From an uncultured Lachnospiraceae bacterium (GTDB taxonomy: Bacteria; Bacillota; Clostridia; Lachnospirales; Lachnospiraceae), in contig CATJJD010000235.1 of NCBI GenBank assembly GCA_949740385.1, positions 1-35,161 on the forward strand: a DNA stretch of 35,161 nt. Direction: 5' to 3'. The notes beneath the pieces are model-generated. The model ran no database searches. It saw nothing but the letters and a program-made list of their open reading frames with translations, and was not told where the DNA came from. A program made the translations under genes and the position numbers. This document shows positions 16,532-24,375 of this stretch, piece by piece; the stretch's first letter is position 1; every line of letters starts with the position of its first letter.

Positions 16532-17956
16532 ATGGATAATAATTATAATAACAATTATTTCAGTCAGTCAAACGGCAGCGAGGGGGCAGCGCAGAACGCG
16601 CCGGACACTTACGGCCCTTACGCGCAGAACGGATACGGGGCCGGCTCCACCGGCGCAGATCAGCAGCCTTACCGGAACGGCTGCAATCCCTACCAGCAGC
16701 CTCAGGGGATGCCTTCCATGAATCCGCAGCCAGGGCCGCGCAAAAAAGGCTTCGGGACGACGCTGGCGAAGTGTGCGGCCATCGCCGTAGTGTTCGGGCT
16801 TGTGGCGGGCACTGTCTTTACCGGTGTCAGCTACGCTGGCTTTGCACTCGGCATCAGGCCGGAAGAAAGTAAGGAGAGCAGCCAGATTTTCTCCACGGGA
16901 GACGGAAGCGGCGTGAAGGCTACAACTACCGGCTACGCCGCGGAGCTTACGGACGTTTCCTCCATTGTGGAGGAGGCGATACCGAGCATCGTGGCCATCA
17001 CGAATGTTGGAACCGTCACCTACCGGACCTTCTGGGGTTCACAGGAGTATGAGAGCCAGAGCAGCGGCTCCGGCATCATCTTAAGTCAGGACAAGAACTA
17101 TCTCTACATTGTATCCAACAACCATGTGGTGAGCGCGGCGGACACGCTGACGGTGCAGTTTATGGACGGAAGCACCGCGGTCTGCGAGATTCAGGGCAGC
17201 GACCCGTCGAACGACCTGGCGGTGGTGAAGGTTGCGCTGGACAGCCTTGAGGAAGATACGCTGAACAACATTAAGATGGCGACGCTGGGAGATTCCGACG
17301 CTTTAAAGATGGGCGAGGGAGCAATCTCCATCGGAAACGCGCTGGGGTACGGCCAGTCCACCTCGGTGGGACATATCAGTGCACTGGGCCGCACGGTGAC
17401 GGTGCAGGACCCGACAACCGGTGAGACCATCGTGAACCAGAACATGATCCAGACGGACGCTGCCATCAACCCGGGAAACAGCGGCGGAGCACTTTTAAAC
17501 GCGAAGGGCGAGGTGATCGGCATCAATTCCGTCAAGTATTCGGACACCGATGTGGAGGGCTTCGGCTTTGCGATTCCCATTGCGGACGCCATGCCGATTG
17601 TGGAGCAGCTGATCCGCTACGGCAAGGTTGAGCAGCCGCAGACCGCCTACCTCGGCATTCAGGGGCAGCAGGTTTCCTCCGACATGACGAGCCAGTTCAA
17701 TATGCCGGAAGGCATCTGTGTTGTCCAGGTGATTCCGGAAAGCGCAGCAGAGCAGGCGGGCATCCGTCAGGGAGATATTATCACGGAGTTCGCCTCCCAG
17801 AAGATCACGGATATGTCGGAGCTGAAAGCGCTTGTGGAGGCCTGCAAACCGGAGGACACGGTGACCGTGAAGATCCGGAGACTGGGCGACAACGGCTATG
17901 AGGAGCATGCAATTGAAGTGACGCTCGGCTCCCAGCAGGGAGCTTCCGTGCGATAA
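16532..17956 (+). CDS. htrA: HtrA/DegP-like serine protease with PDZ domain
   Basis: A 474-residue membrane-anchored S1C protease for quality control of exported proteins. Residues 1-70 are Asn/Gln/Gly/Pro-rich and cytoplasmic, followed by one membrane helix (AKCAAIAVVFGLVAGTVFTGVSYAGFAL). The catalytic triad is visible as His198 (SNNHVVS), Asp228 (SNDLAVV) and Ser317 (GNSGGALL). The PDZ domain covers about 370-470, with the carboxylate-binding segment YLGIQG and the GIRQGDIITEFASQ core. The architecture matches HtrA of Firmicutes. It is preceded by a repeat-bearing promoter region and followed by a terminator hairpin, so it appears to be a single-gene unit. Which of the several Firmicutes HtrA paralogues it is cannot be told. 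Confidence 0.95.
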   Translation: MDNNYNNNYFSQSNGSEGAAQNAPDTYGPYAQNGYGAGSTGADQQPYRNGCNPYQQPQGMPSMNPQPGPRKKGFGTTLAKCAAIAVVFGLVAGTVFTGVSYAGFALGIRPEESKESSQIFSTGDGSGVKATTTGYAAELTDVSSIVEEAIPSIVAITNVGTVTYRTFWGSQEYESQSSGSGIILSQDKNYLYIVSNNHVVSAADTLTVQFMDGSTAVCEIQGSDPSNDLAVVKVALDSLEEDTLNNIKMATLGDSDALKMGEGAISIGNALGYGQSTSVGHISALGRTVTVQDPTTGETIVNQNMIQTDAAINPGNSGGALLNAKGEVIGINSVKYSDTDVEGFGFAIPIADAMPIVEQLIRYGKVEQPQTAYLGIQGQQVSSDMTSQFNMPEGICVVQVIPESAAEQAGIRQGDIITEFASQKITDMSELKALVEACKPEDTVTVKIRRLGDNGYEEHAIEVTLGSQQGASVR

Positions 17957-17961
17957 ACCGG

Positions 17962-17990
17962 TTGATGAATCGGAAAAAGTGCGATATAAT
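17962..17990 (+). promoter_or_regulatory. Consensus-like promoter for gtrA
   Basis: TTGATG at 17962-17967 and a perfect TATAAT at 17985-17990 have the optimal 17-base spacing. The predicted start point falls inside the 5' arm of the terminator hairpin that follows directly, so transcripts from here should lack part of that arm. Confidence 0.75.
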
Positions 17991-18020
17991 AGATTGTCCG
18001 AAGGGGCAATCTATTTTTTT
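17991..18020 (+). terminator. Intrinsic terminator after htrA, inside gtrA leader
   Basis: AGATTGTCC (17991-17999) pairs with GGGCAATCT (18004-18012), with one G-T wobble, over a GAAG loop, then A and seven Ts. It should stop read-through from htrA. The gtrA ribosome site GGAG follows directly at 18021. Confidence 0.8.
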
Positions 18021-18030
18021 GGAGTGACGG

Positions 18031-18423
18031 ATGGGAAGAGTGAAAAGACTGTGTGTGCAGTTTGGTAAATTCGGACTGGTCGGCATGCTCTGCTTTGGAA
18101 TTGATTACGGATTTATGATCGCGCTCACGGAGCTTTTGCATATGGAGTACTTTGTGTCCGCTGCCGTTTCCTTTGTGGCGTCCGTGATCGTGAATTATGT
18201 CTTAAGCATGCGCTACGTCTTCCGGGGCAGAAAAGGGATGCGAAAGCTGACGGAGATCGGGATTTTCATTACGCTGAGTACCCTCGGGCTTGTTCTGAAC
18301 CAGATGATAATGTGGATTGCAGTGGAATTTTTTCATATATTTTACGCGTGGGCGAAAATATTTGCAACGCTGTTGGTTACGGTCTACAATTTTATTTCCA
18401 GAAAAATATTTCTGGAGGCATAA
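18031..18423 (+). CDS. GtrA family membrane protein
   Basis: A 130-residue protein with four predicted membrane helices: FGKFGLVGMLCFGIDYGFMIAL, YFVSAAVSFVASVIVNYVLSM, LTEIGIFITLSTLGLVLNQMIMWIAV and AKIFATLLVTVYNFISRKIF. The FGLVG...D start, the NY.L...YVF motif at the end of helix 2 and the NF.SRK.F end are the GtrA/DUF4870-free core pattern of PF04138. GtrA proteins are thought to help move lipid-linked sugars across the membrane for glycan decoration. The promoter-terminator arrangement upstream suggests expression independent of htrA. The peptidase gene begins 36 bases later and may be co-transcribed. Confidence 0.9.
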   Translation: MGRVKRLCVQFGKFGLVGMLCFGIDYGFMIALTELLHMEYFVSAAVSFVASVIVNYVLSMRYVFRGRKGMRKLTEIGIFITLSTLGLVLNQMIMWIAVEFFHIFYAWAKIFATLLVTVYNFISRKIFLEA

Positions 18424-18459
18424 AAAATGCCCGCAGGGCGACAGGCAAAGGAGATTAAT

Positions 18460-20265
18460 ATGGCAGAGAATCAGTTGAAGAAGCGGGAGGAGATCTCCCG
18501 GGAGTACCGATGGAGGCTGGAGGATATGTACGCCTCCGACAGTCTGTGGGAGGAGGAGTGTAAGAAGGTGGAGGAGCTCTGCAGGGAGCTCGGGCAGTTT
18601 GCCGGAACACTTGCAGGGAGCGCCGGCGCGCTGCTCTCCTACTGGAAGAAGCACGACGAGCTGGAGTATTATCTGGACCGGGTGTTCAGCTACGCCAGCC
18701 AGCGGCACGATCAGGACACCGCGGACACGAAGTATCAGGGCTTTCTGGCAAAGGCCCAGTCTATTGCGGTTGCGGCGGGCAGCGCCGACAGCTTTGCGGC
18801 GCCGGAGCTGCTCTCCATTGACGGGGAGACGCTGGAGCGGTTTTACGGGGATAATCCGGCGCTTGCGGACTACCGCCGGGCCATGGATGAGATCCGCAGA
18901 ACGAAGGACCACATTCTTACGGCTGCGGAGGAGCGCATTATGGCGGAGACCGGCGAGATGACAAGAGCTCCGAAGAATGCGTACTTTATGTTAAACAACG
19001 CGGATCTCAAATTCCCGGCGGCGGCAGACAGCGCGGGAAATGAGGTGGCCGTCACCCACGGCAACTACATATCGCTGCTTAACAGCAAGGACCGGACGCT
19101 CCGGGAGCGGGCGTTTGGAAGTCTGTACGAGACCTATGCGAGGTTCGGGAATACGGTGGCGTCTCTGTTTACCGCAAACTTAAATCAGGAGAGCTTCCAG
19201 GCCCGCATGAGGGGCTATTGCAGCGCCCGGGCGATGCATCTTGACAACGGCAATATCCCGGAGAGCGTGTACGACAATCTGATTGAGACGGTCCATAAGC
19301 ATCTGCCTGCGCTGCACCGCTACATGAAGATCCGGAAGGATATGCTGGGCGTCGAGGAGCTGCATATGTACGACATCTACGTGCCGCTTCTGGAGAACCT
19401 GGACGTAAAGTACACCTTTGCGCAGGCGAAGGAGATTGTAGAGAAGGCTCTTGCTCCAATGGGGGAGGAGTACGTCTCAATCCTGAAGGAGGGCTTTGAA
19501 AACGGCTGGATCGACGTGTTCGAGAACGAGAACAAGCGCAGCGGCGCCTACTCCACGGGAACCTACGGCACACACCCTTACGTGCTTTTGAACCACCAGG
19601 AGGACATGGACAGCATGTTTACGCTGGCCCACGAGATGGGACACGCGATCCACACGTACTACTCCTGCAAAAACCAGCCGATCACCTACTCCCAGTATCT
19701 GATCTTCGTGGCGGAGGTGGCCAGCACCTGCAACGAGGCGCTTTTGTACCACTATCTGCTGGAGACGGAAGAGGATGCCGACATGCGCCGCTATATCGTA
19801 AACCACTACCTTGAGGGCTTCCGCACCACGCTGTTTCGGCAGACGATGTTTGCGGAGTTCGAGATGATCGTGCACAGAAAGCTGGCAGAGGGGGAGTCGC
19901 TGACGATGGAGTCGCTGAACGCCGTCTACCACGACTTAAACGTGCTCTACTACGGGCCGGACGTGACGGTGGATGAGCTGATCGACTTTGAGTGGATGCG
20001 GATTCCGCACTTTTACACGGCCTTTTACGTGTACCAGTACGCCACCGGCTTTTCCGCGGCCGTGGCTTTCTGCGAGAAGATCTTAAAGGAGGGACAGCCG
20101 GCGGTGGAGCGCTACGTGAAGCGTTTCCTGAGCGGCGGCTGCTCGAAGGACCCGATCGATCTTCTGGCGGACGCGGGAGTGGACATGCGCACGCCGCAGC
20201 CGGTCGACGACGCCCTGTCGGTTTTTGAGCAGTATCTTGACGTTTTTGCAGAGGATGCACAGTAA
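18460..20265 (+). CDS. pepF: Oligoendopeptidase F (M3 family)
   Basis: A zinc metallopeptidase of 601 residues that cleaves short peptides in the cytoplasm. The track starts at 18427, but ATG 18460 is preferred because AAAGGAG lies six bases before it and MAENQLKKREEISREYRWRLEDMY matches the usual family start. The PepF N-terminal domain spans about 100-180. The peptidase domain holds HEMGH (His391, Glu392, His395), and the third ligand Glu lies in VAEVASTCNEALL about 25 residues later. The C-terminal YGPDVTVDELIDFEWMRIPHFYTAFYVYQYATG segment, with its substrate-binding Tyr/His residues, is conserved. The length is normal. LuxS follows 12 bases later. Confidence 0.95.
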   Translation: MAENQLKKREEISREYRWRLEDMYASDSLWEEECKKVEELCRELGQFAGTLAGSAGALLSYWKKHDELEYYLDRVFSYASQRHDQDTADTKYQGFLAKAQSIAVAAGSADSFAAPELLSIDGETLERFYGDNPALADYRRAMDEIRRTKDHILTAAEERIMAETGEMTRAPKNAYFMLNNADLKFPAAADSAGNEVAVTHGNYISLLNSKDRTLRERAFGSLYETYARFGNTVASLFTANLNQESFQARMRGYCSARAMHLDNGNIPESVYDNLIETVHKHLPALHRYMKIRKDMLGVEELHMYDIYVPLLENLDVKYTFAQAKEIVEKALAPMGEEYVSILKEGFENGWIDVFENENKRSGAYSTGTYGTHPYVLLNHQEDMDSMFTLAHEMGHAIHTYYSCKNQPITYSQYLIFVAEVASTCNEALLYHYLLETEEDADMRRYIVNHYLEGFRTTLFRQTMFAEFEMIVHRKLAEGESLTMESLNAVYHDLNVLYYGPDVTVDELIDFEWMRIPHFYTAFYVYQYATGFSAAVAFCEKILKEGQPAVERYVKRFLSGGCSKDPIDLLADAGVDMRTPQPVDDALSVFEQYLDVFAEDAQ

Positions 20266-20277
20266 AGGAGAATCAGG

Positions 20278-20748
20278 ATGAATCGAATTAAGAGCTTTGA
20301 CATTAACCACAATGTGCTCACGCCGGGATTTTATATTTCCAGAGAGGATAAGGATGTGGTGACCTACGATCTGCGGACCCGCACACCGAACGCCGGCGAC
20401 TACATGGACAACGCTGCCATGCACTCGCTGGAGCATATGTTTGCAACCTTTGTGCGCAACTCCGAGATGTCGGACGATGTGGTGTATTTTGGGCCCATGG
20501 GCTGCCAGACGGGCTTTTACCTTCTCGTCCGGGACACAAGAAGCCGCGAAGAGGTGTTTGAGATGACAAAGAAGGTGTTAAGACAGACCCTGGAGCACGA
20601 GGGTCCGGTGTTTGGGGCTTCCGCCATCGAGTGCGGACATTTCGAGAATCTGTCTCTTGCGGCGGCGCAGGCGGAGGCGAAGCGCTATCTGGATGTACTT
20701 GAGGCGCAGACGGACCGGACGTTCGCATATCCGAAGGGGGAGGAGTAA
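20278..20748 (+). CDS. luxS: S-ribosylhomocysteine lyase
   Basis: A 156-residue LuxS, which splits S-ribosylhomocysteine into homocysteine and DPD, the precursor of autoinducer-2. Metal ligands are visible as His49 and His53 with Glu52 in HSLEH, and Cys119 in ECGHFENLS. The catalytic cysteine is Cys76 in GPMGCQTGFYLL. The N-terminal SFDINHNVLTPGFYIS is typical. It ends one base before the nucleosidase gene that supplies its substrate, giving a complete two-step SAH detoxification unit. Whether AI-2 is used for signalling here is unknown; no receptor or uptake genes are in the window. Confidence 0.98.
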   Translation: MNRIKSFDINHNVLTPGFYISREDKDVVTYDLRTRTPNAGDYMDNAAMHSLEHMFATFVRNSEMSDDVVYFGPMGCQTGFYLLVRDTRSREEVFEMTKKVLRQTLEHEGPVFGASAIECGHFENLSLAAAQAEAKRYLDVLEAQTDRTFAYPKGEE

Positions 20749-20749
20749 T

Positions 20750-21451
20750 ATGAAAATCGGCGTAATCGGCGCGATGCAGATGGAGATTGACAACTTAAAG
20801 GAGTCCATGGAGAATGTCACGGCAGAGACCGTAAGCGGCGTCACCTTCGTCTGCGGAACCCTGGGAGGAAAGGAGATCGTGGCGGCGGTGTGCGGTGTCG
20901 GCAAGGTGTTTGCGGCAATCTGCGCGGAGGCTATGATTCTGCACTGGCATGTTGACCGCATCATCAATATCGGCGTGGCCGGCACTCTCTGTAAGGAGCT
21001 TGGGGTGATGGATATTGCCGTGGCTTCCGCGGTTGTGCAGCACGACATGAACACGTCGGCGCTGGGCGATCCGGTGGGGCTGATCTCCGGCATCAACGAG
21101 GTGTTTTTTGACACGGACGAGGGGATGCGTAAGCTTCTGTGCGAGTGTTTGACGGAAAAGGGATACCGCTATCAGGTTGGAACGATTGCGACGGGAGACC
21201 TGTTCCTGCACAAAAAAGAGCAGAAGGAGCGGATTCACGAGCGATTTCAGGCCATTGCCGGCGAGATGGAGGGCGGAAGCATCGGCCAGGTCTGCTATGT
21301 GAACGCTGTGCCCTTTGCGATTCTCCGCTCCATTTCCGACGGAGAGGGCGGGGCTATGGACTACGCGGAGTTTGCGGAGCTTGCGGCCCTTCGGGCCATC
21401 GAGGTTGTCGTGTCGTTTATCGAAAAATCGGATGTTCTGGAACAGGCGTAA
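20750..21451 (+). CDS. mtnN: 5'-methylthioadenosine/S-adenosylhomocysteine nucleosidase
   Basis: A 233-residue nucleosidase that removes adenine from MTA and SAH. The track starts at 20612 inside luxS; ATG 20750 is the real start because GGGGGAGGAG precedes it and MKIGVIGAMQMEID is the standard family N-terminus. Glu12, the nucleophile-activating EMEGGS segment and the SDGEGG...D segment carry the residues expected for adenine recognition and acid catalysis. The GEMEGGSIGQ form differs slightly from the common EMEATAI sequence of proteobacterial enzymes. It starts one base after the luxS stop, so the pair is translationally close and functionally consecutive. Confidence 0.95.
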   Translation: MKIGVIGAMQMEIDNLKESMENVTAETVSGVTFVCGTLGGKEIVAAVCGVGKVFAAICAEAMILHWHVDRIINIGVAGTLCKELGVMDIAVASAVVQHDMNTSALGDPVGLISGINEVFFDTDEGMRKLLCECLTEKGYRYQVGTIATGDLFLHKKEQKERIHERFQAIAGEMEGGSIGQVCYVNAVPFAILRSISDGEGGAMDYAEFAELAALRAIEVVVSFIEKSDVLEQA

Positions 21452-21523
21452 AGGGCAGGTTGCGGTTCTACACGGGGCAGAGCGGGAATAGGATACAGTA
21501 AAAGCTTTGCGGTGTGGTGTTGC

Positions 21524-22339
21524 ATGCAGTATATTATTCCGGAAACCGAGACGAAAAAAACGAAGATCAGAGAAAAAGGGTCACGGGGCGGGCGCGTAAA
21601 ATGGCTTGTTGCGGCGGCCCTTTTTGCGTGCCTGTCCTTTGGCGCTTATCGGGCGACCGACGCGGTGGTGACCAGCGCCACCTATGGGGACAGGGAGCTG
21701 CCGATCTACTGTGTGGATACGAAGGAGAACAAGATTGCACTGAGCTTTGACGCGGCCTGGGGGGCGGAGGATTTCTCCAGAATTATGGACACACTGGATA
21801 AGCACAATATAAAGGTTACTTTTTTCATGACCGGAGGCTGGGTGGAGGACAATCCGGAGTGCGTGAAGGAGCTGGTGAAGCGGGGGCATGATCTGGGCAA
21901 CCACAGCCAGAACCACTACGACATGACGACGCTCTCAAAAAAAGAGCAGGAGCAGGAGCTGATGGACGTACATAATAAGGTGAAGGAGCTCACCGGGTAT
22001 GAGATGTTTCTGTTTCGCCCGCCATACGGCGCTTACGACAACACCGTGATCAGGACGGCCTACGGGCTGGATTACTACCCGATTCAGTGGTCGGTGGACA
22101 GTCTCGACTGGAAGGGTTACGGGGCGGACTCCATCATCGACACCGTGTGCGGGCACAAGGCCATGGGGCCGGGGGCCATTATTCTCTGTCACAACGGGGC
22201 GAAGTACACGGCCGACGCGCTGGATGCGCTGCTGACGAATCTGGAGCAACAGGGGTACACCTTTGTGCCGATCTCGGAGCTGATTATGAGAGAAAACTAC
22301 CATATGGACGTGACGGGAAAGCAGATCGCGGATGAATAG
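21524..22339 (+). CDS. Membrane-anchored polysaccharide deacetylase (CE4/NodB domain)
   Basis: A 271-residue protein counted from ATG 21524; the track's GTG at 21512 adds only four odd codons, and neither start has a clear ribosome site. A membrane anchor (WLVAAALFACLSFGAYRA) lies at about 27-43, with the NodB domain outside. CE4 motifs read SFDAAWG (Asp76), HSQNH, RPPYGAYD, DSLDWKG and ILCHNG. Motif 1 has Ala where many enzymes have the second Asp of TFDDG, the form seen in clostridial PdaB-like proteins. It probably removes N-acetyl groups from peptidoglycan or another wall glycan. Sporulation linkage is possible but not shown. Expression may continue from the luxS unit, 72 bases upstream. 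Confidence 0.88.
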   Translation: MQYIIPETETKKTKIREKGSRGGRVKWLVAAALFACLSFGAYRATDAVVTSATYGDRELPIYCVDTKENKIALSFDAAWGAEDFSRIMDTLDKHNIKVTFFMTGGWVEDNPECVKELVKRGHDLGNHSQNHYDMTTLSKKEQEQELMDVHNKVKELTGYEMFLFRPPYGAYDNTVIRTAYGLDYYPIQWSVDSLDWKGYGADSIIDTVCGHKAMGPGAIILCHNGAKYTADALDALLTNLEQQGYTFVPISELIMRENYHMDVTGKQIADE

Positions 22340-22340
22340 A

Positions 22341-22380
22341 CAAATAAAAAGAGGGAGCGCGGCACATGCGGCTCCCTCTT
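22341..22380 (-). terminator. Convergent hairpin terminator
   Basis: AAGAGGGAGC (22349-22358) pairs perfectly with GCTCCCTCTT (22371-22380). Read on the minus strand the stem is followed by TTTTTATTTG, a good terminator for the DUF2461 gene. On the plus strand the tail is TCGTG, so it would stop the deacetylase transcript only weakly. Confidence 0.75.
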
Positions 22381-22395
22381 CGTGCAAGGCAAAGA

Positions 22396-23079
22396 TCAGC
22401 GGGTCGGCATCTGAAAATCCCTAAGGGCCCGGTTCAGAAAATCGTTGAAGGGCTTCATGGCAGAGAACAGTCCGGCCGCCGTCGCGGGAAGATTTTCGCT
22501 GCTGATGAGAGCCTCGTCGGTGAGGGGATATTCCAGATACCAGCTCTTGTATTTCAGGTATTCCCCCTGGGGATGCTCCCTGTCGTATCCGGCGGGAACA
22601 TTTTTTAATGCGGTCCCCTTTACGGTGAAGTATTTCGAAAACTCCGGCGCGTGAATCAGGCTGTCCCACTCGCTGCCGTTTGCCGCGATATAGTCCCGCA
22701 CCATGGCCGTCGCCTCTTTAAACATATCGGCGAACAGACCTCCGCCGAGAAAGGACTGGCTGCCGGGCTTTAGCATAATGTAGTAGCCGACGGGAACGGG
22801 CAGCTTTCCCTTCGAGGAGATGTGGGCGCGAAAGGCCGGGTTGTAGGGCGATTTGTCGTGGCTGAAGCGGGTGTCTCTCATGAGCTTAAAGGTCAGATCC
22901 TTCGGGCTGTTGTTTAAGACGTTGCCGTCGAATTTTCCGATTTCCAGTATCAGCTCCTGTAAAAATGCCTCAAATGCCTCCGTCGCCTGTTTGTAGTCGG
23001 CTTTGTTCTCGTGAAACCACTCCCGGTTATTGTTGGCGGAGAGCGCCGATAAGTAATCCATGATAATTTTCATGCTCAT
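22396..23079 (-). CDS. DUF2461 domain-containing protein
   Basis: A 227-residue cytoplasmic protein of the DUF2461/TIGR02453 family, whose biochemical role is unknown. Family landmarks are NNREWFHENKADYKQA at the start, KDLTFKLMRDTRFSHDKSPYNPAFRAHISSKGK near 58-92, and GYYIMLKPGSQSFLGGGLF near 97-117. A GAGGAC site precedes the ATG on the minus strand. It lies 23 bases downstream of the sigma factor gene on the same strand and ends just before a terminator, so the two probably share a transcript. This might place it in that sigma factor's regulon. Confidence 0.9.
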   Translation of the reverse strand: MSMKIIMDYLSALSANNNREWFHENKADYKQATEAFEAFLQELILEIGKFDGNVLNNSPKDLTFKLMRDTRFSHDKSPYNPAFRAHISSKGKLPVPVGYYIMLKPGSQSFLGGGLFADMFKEATAMVRDYIAANGSEWDSLIHAPEFSKYFTVKGTALKNVPAGYDREHPQGEYLKYKSWYLEYPLTDEALISSENLPATAAGLFSAMKPFNDFLNRALRDFQMPTR

Positions 23080-23102
23080 TTTCTGTCCTCTTTTCTGTAA
23101 TT

Positions 23103-23954
23103 TTATGCTTCCCGGATGATCGAAAGCTGCGCGGAGTCGAAAAGCTCAAGGATCAGATCTCTTGTGCGCTCCGGGGAGCGGTACGGCTTTAAGAAGGAAA
23201 AATCCTGCGATAAATCGTCAATATCCTCCATGGCGTTTTTTACATCCAGCATGGTCTGCGCCGGGATTTCCGAGGCGGAGGTGTAATCCAGCTGCCCGGG
23301 GTTAAGCCTGCGGCTCTGTATTGCGTAGTTGATCCGTTCTCTGCATCTGCAGGCGCCGTTACCGTACTCCCCGCAGTACTGGCCGAGAAAATCCGCCATT
23401 TTTTTGCGCACCCGGGAGAGGCGCTTGCGGTACGCCTCCGGCGTCATGTCCAGGAGATCCCCGGCAATACGGCTGTCCAGCTTAAACATGGTGCCGAGAA
23501 TGAAAATGCACCGGCTCTCCACGTCGAGGCACTGCAGCATCACATTGGTGCAGGACATTTTCAGCTCCTCTGCCAGCAGATTCTTTTCCACGTTCTGGGT
23601 CAGATCCGGCACGTCCTCGATCCGTGCGTTTTGGATGTCGTCTCCATAGAACTCAAAGCTCAGCGGAAAACGGGCAAACATGTGTTTTTTGCAGGTTTTC
23701 AGATGGTTGGCCGCGATGCCGAACACCCATGTGGTAAACGAGCTGTCGCCCCGGAAGGAGGACAGATGGGTGATCACCTTTAACAGGATGTCCTGGGTGG
23801 CGTCCTGCGCGTCGGCGAAGGTGCCCAGCATCCGCAGGGATAAATTAAATACAATGTCCTGGACGCCTGTGATCAGCGTCTCAAGGGCGCTTTTGTTCCC
23901 CGCCGTGGCCTGGTCGATCAGAGCCTGCAGCTCTTCATTGGTTTTGTTATTCAT
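23103..23954 (-). CDS. ECF-like sigma-70 family RNA polymerase sigma factor with C-terminal extension
   Basis: A 283-residue sigma factor. Sigma region 2 is clear: DAQDATQDILLKVITHLSSFRGDSSFTTWVFGIAANHL, near residues 47-84, holds the core-binding and -10-recognition helices. Region 4 near 140-190 (DVESRCIFILGTMFKLDSRIAGDLLDMTPEAYRKRLSRVRKKM) has the -35-binding helix-turn-helix. About 90 extra residues follow, starting with the cysteine cluster CGEYGNGACRCRERI, a pattern known in some ECF groups with built-in C-terminal control domains. No anti-sigma gene is next to it, so regulation may reside in this extension. AGGAGG sits shortly before the ATG. The gene family is certain; the signal it answers is not. 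Confidence 0.93.
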   Translation of the reverse strand: MNNKTNEELQALIDQATAGNKSALETLITGVQDIVFNLSLRMLGTFADAQDATQDILLKVITHLSSFRGDSSFTTWVFGIAANHLKTCKKHMFARFPLSFEFYGDDIQNARIEDVPDLTQNVEKNLLAEELKMSCTNVMLQCLDVESRCIFILGTMFKLDSRIAGDLLDMTPEAYRKRLSRVRKKMADFLGQYCGEYGNGACRCRERINYAIQSRRLNPGQLDYTSASEIPAQTMLDVKNAMEDIDDLSQDFSFLKPYRSPERTRDLILELFDSAQLSIIREA

Positions 23955-23975
23955 ATTATTTTACCTCCTGTATAG

Positions 23976-24004
23976 TTAGACTCGCTTTTTTGGCCTTTGT
24001 GACA
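23976..24004 (-). promoter_or_regulatory. Candidate ECF-type promoter of the sigma factor gene
   Basis: On the minus strand TGTCAC (plus 23999-24004) and GTCTAA (plus 23976-23981) are 17 bases apart, just upstream of the sigma factor's ribosome site. The -10 resembles the CGTC(T)A type of many ECF promoters, which are often autoregulated. Assigned by resemblance only. Confidence 0.35.
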
Positions 24005-24137
24005 GCCGAATGATAATTTTTTTGTTTTTTAATCAGACATATCCAGTATAGACATTTCCGGCGGGCGAATCAAGTATGCGGAAGATGGTTACAATTCACA
24101 CCGCGCCGGATTCCATAAAGCTTTTATTTCTGTAAGG

Positions 24138-24298
24138 GGGCGGATTGCAGCCGGGACCGCCCATATAAAGCGCCTTCGGCGAGGGACAGTCCCTTTGGCT
24201 GTGTAACGGTATACTCCGCACCAGGCAGCGAGGTGATCGGCGTGGGTGTGAAAAGCAGCGCAGAGATGTCATACCGTCCGCAGAGTCTGCGATTTTTT
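24138..24298 (+). other. Structured intergenic stretch (three hairpins before a terminator)
   Basis: The gap 23955-24357 has no convincing gene. On the plus strand it contains GGGCGG/CCGCCC (24138-24162), CGCC-TTC-GGCG (24171-24181), AGGGA-CAG-TCCCT (24182-24194) and a terminator at 24279. This layout could be a small RNA or the remains of a gene. A 65-codon minus-strand ORF (24124-24321) and an open plus frame without a start codon overlap it; neither has a ribosome site or a recognisable family. No clear promoter for a plus-strand RNA is seen; TTGTTT-N19-TATAGA at 24022-24052 is weak. Confidence 0.35.
24279..24298 (+). terminator. Intrinsic terminator in the intergenic stretch
   Basis: CGCAG (24279-24283), loop AGT, CTGCG (24287-24291), then A and six Ts. 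It ends two bases before the -35 region of the next promoter, so it would separate the cytidylyltransferase gene from any upstream plus-strand transcript. Confidence 0.65.
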
Positions 24299-24299
24299 C

Positions 24300-24328
24300 T
24301 TGTATATTGACCGGAAAACATTTATAAT
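24300..24328 (+). promoter_or_regulatory. Candidate promoter for second cytidylyltransferase
   Basis: TATAAT at 24323-24328 is a perfect -10 box. TTGTAT at 24300-24305 gives a 17-base spacer but only a fair -35 match; TTGACC at 24307 is too close. Transcription would begin about 40 bases before the start codon. Confidence 0.55.
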
Positions 24329-24375
24329 CGGGTTAGTGAAAAAAACGGACAGCAGGGATGAGAGGGATGAAACCG

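Noticed and set aside
18424-18440. GCCC-GCA-GGGC hairpin before pepF
   Set aside because: The stem is short and there is no T tract on the plus strand; read on the minus strand it has a T run but no minus gene to terminate.
24124-24321. 65-codon minus-strand ORF in the intergenic gap
   Set aside because: No ribosome site or recognisable domain; kept only as part of the structured intergenic observation.
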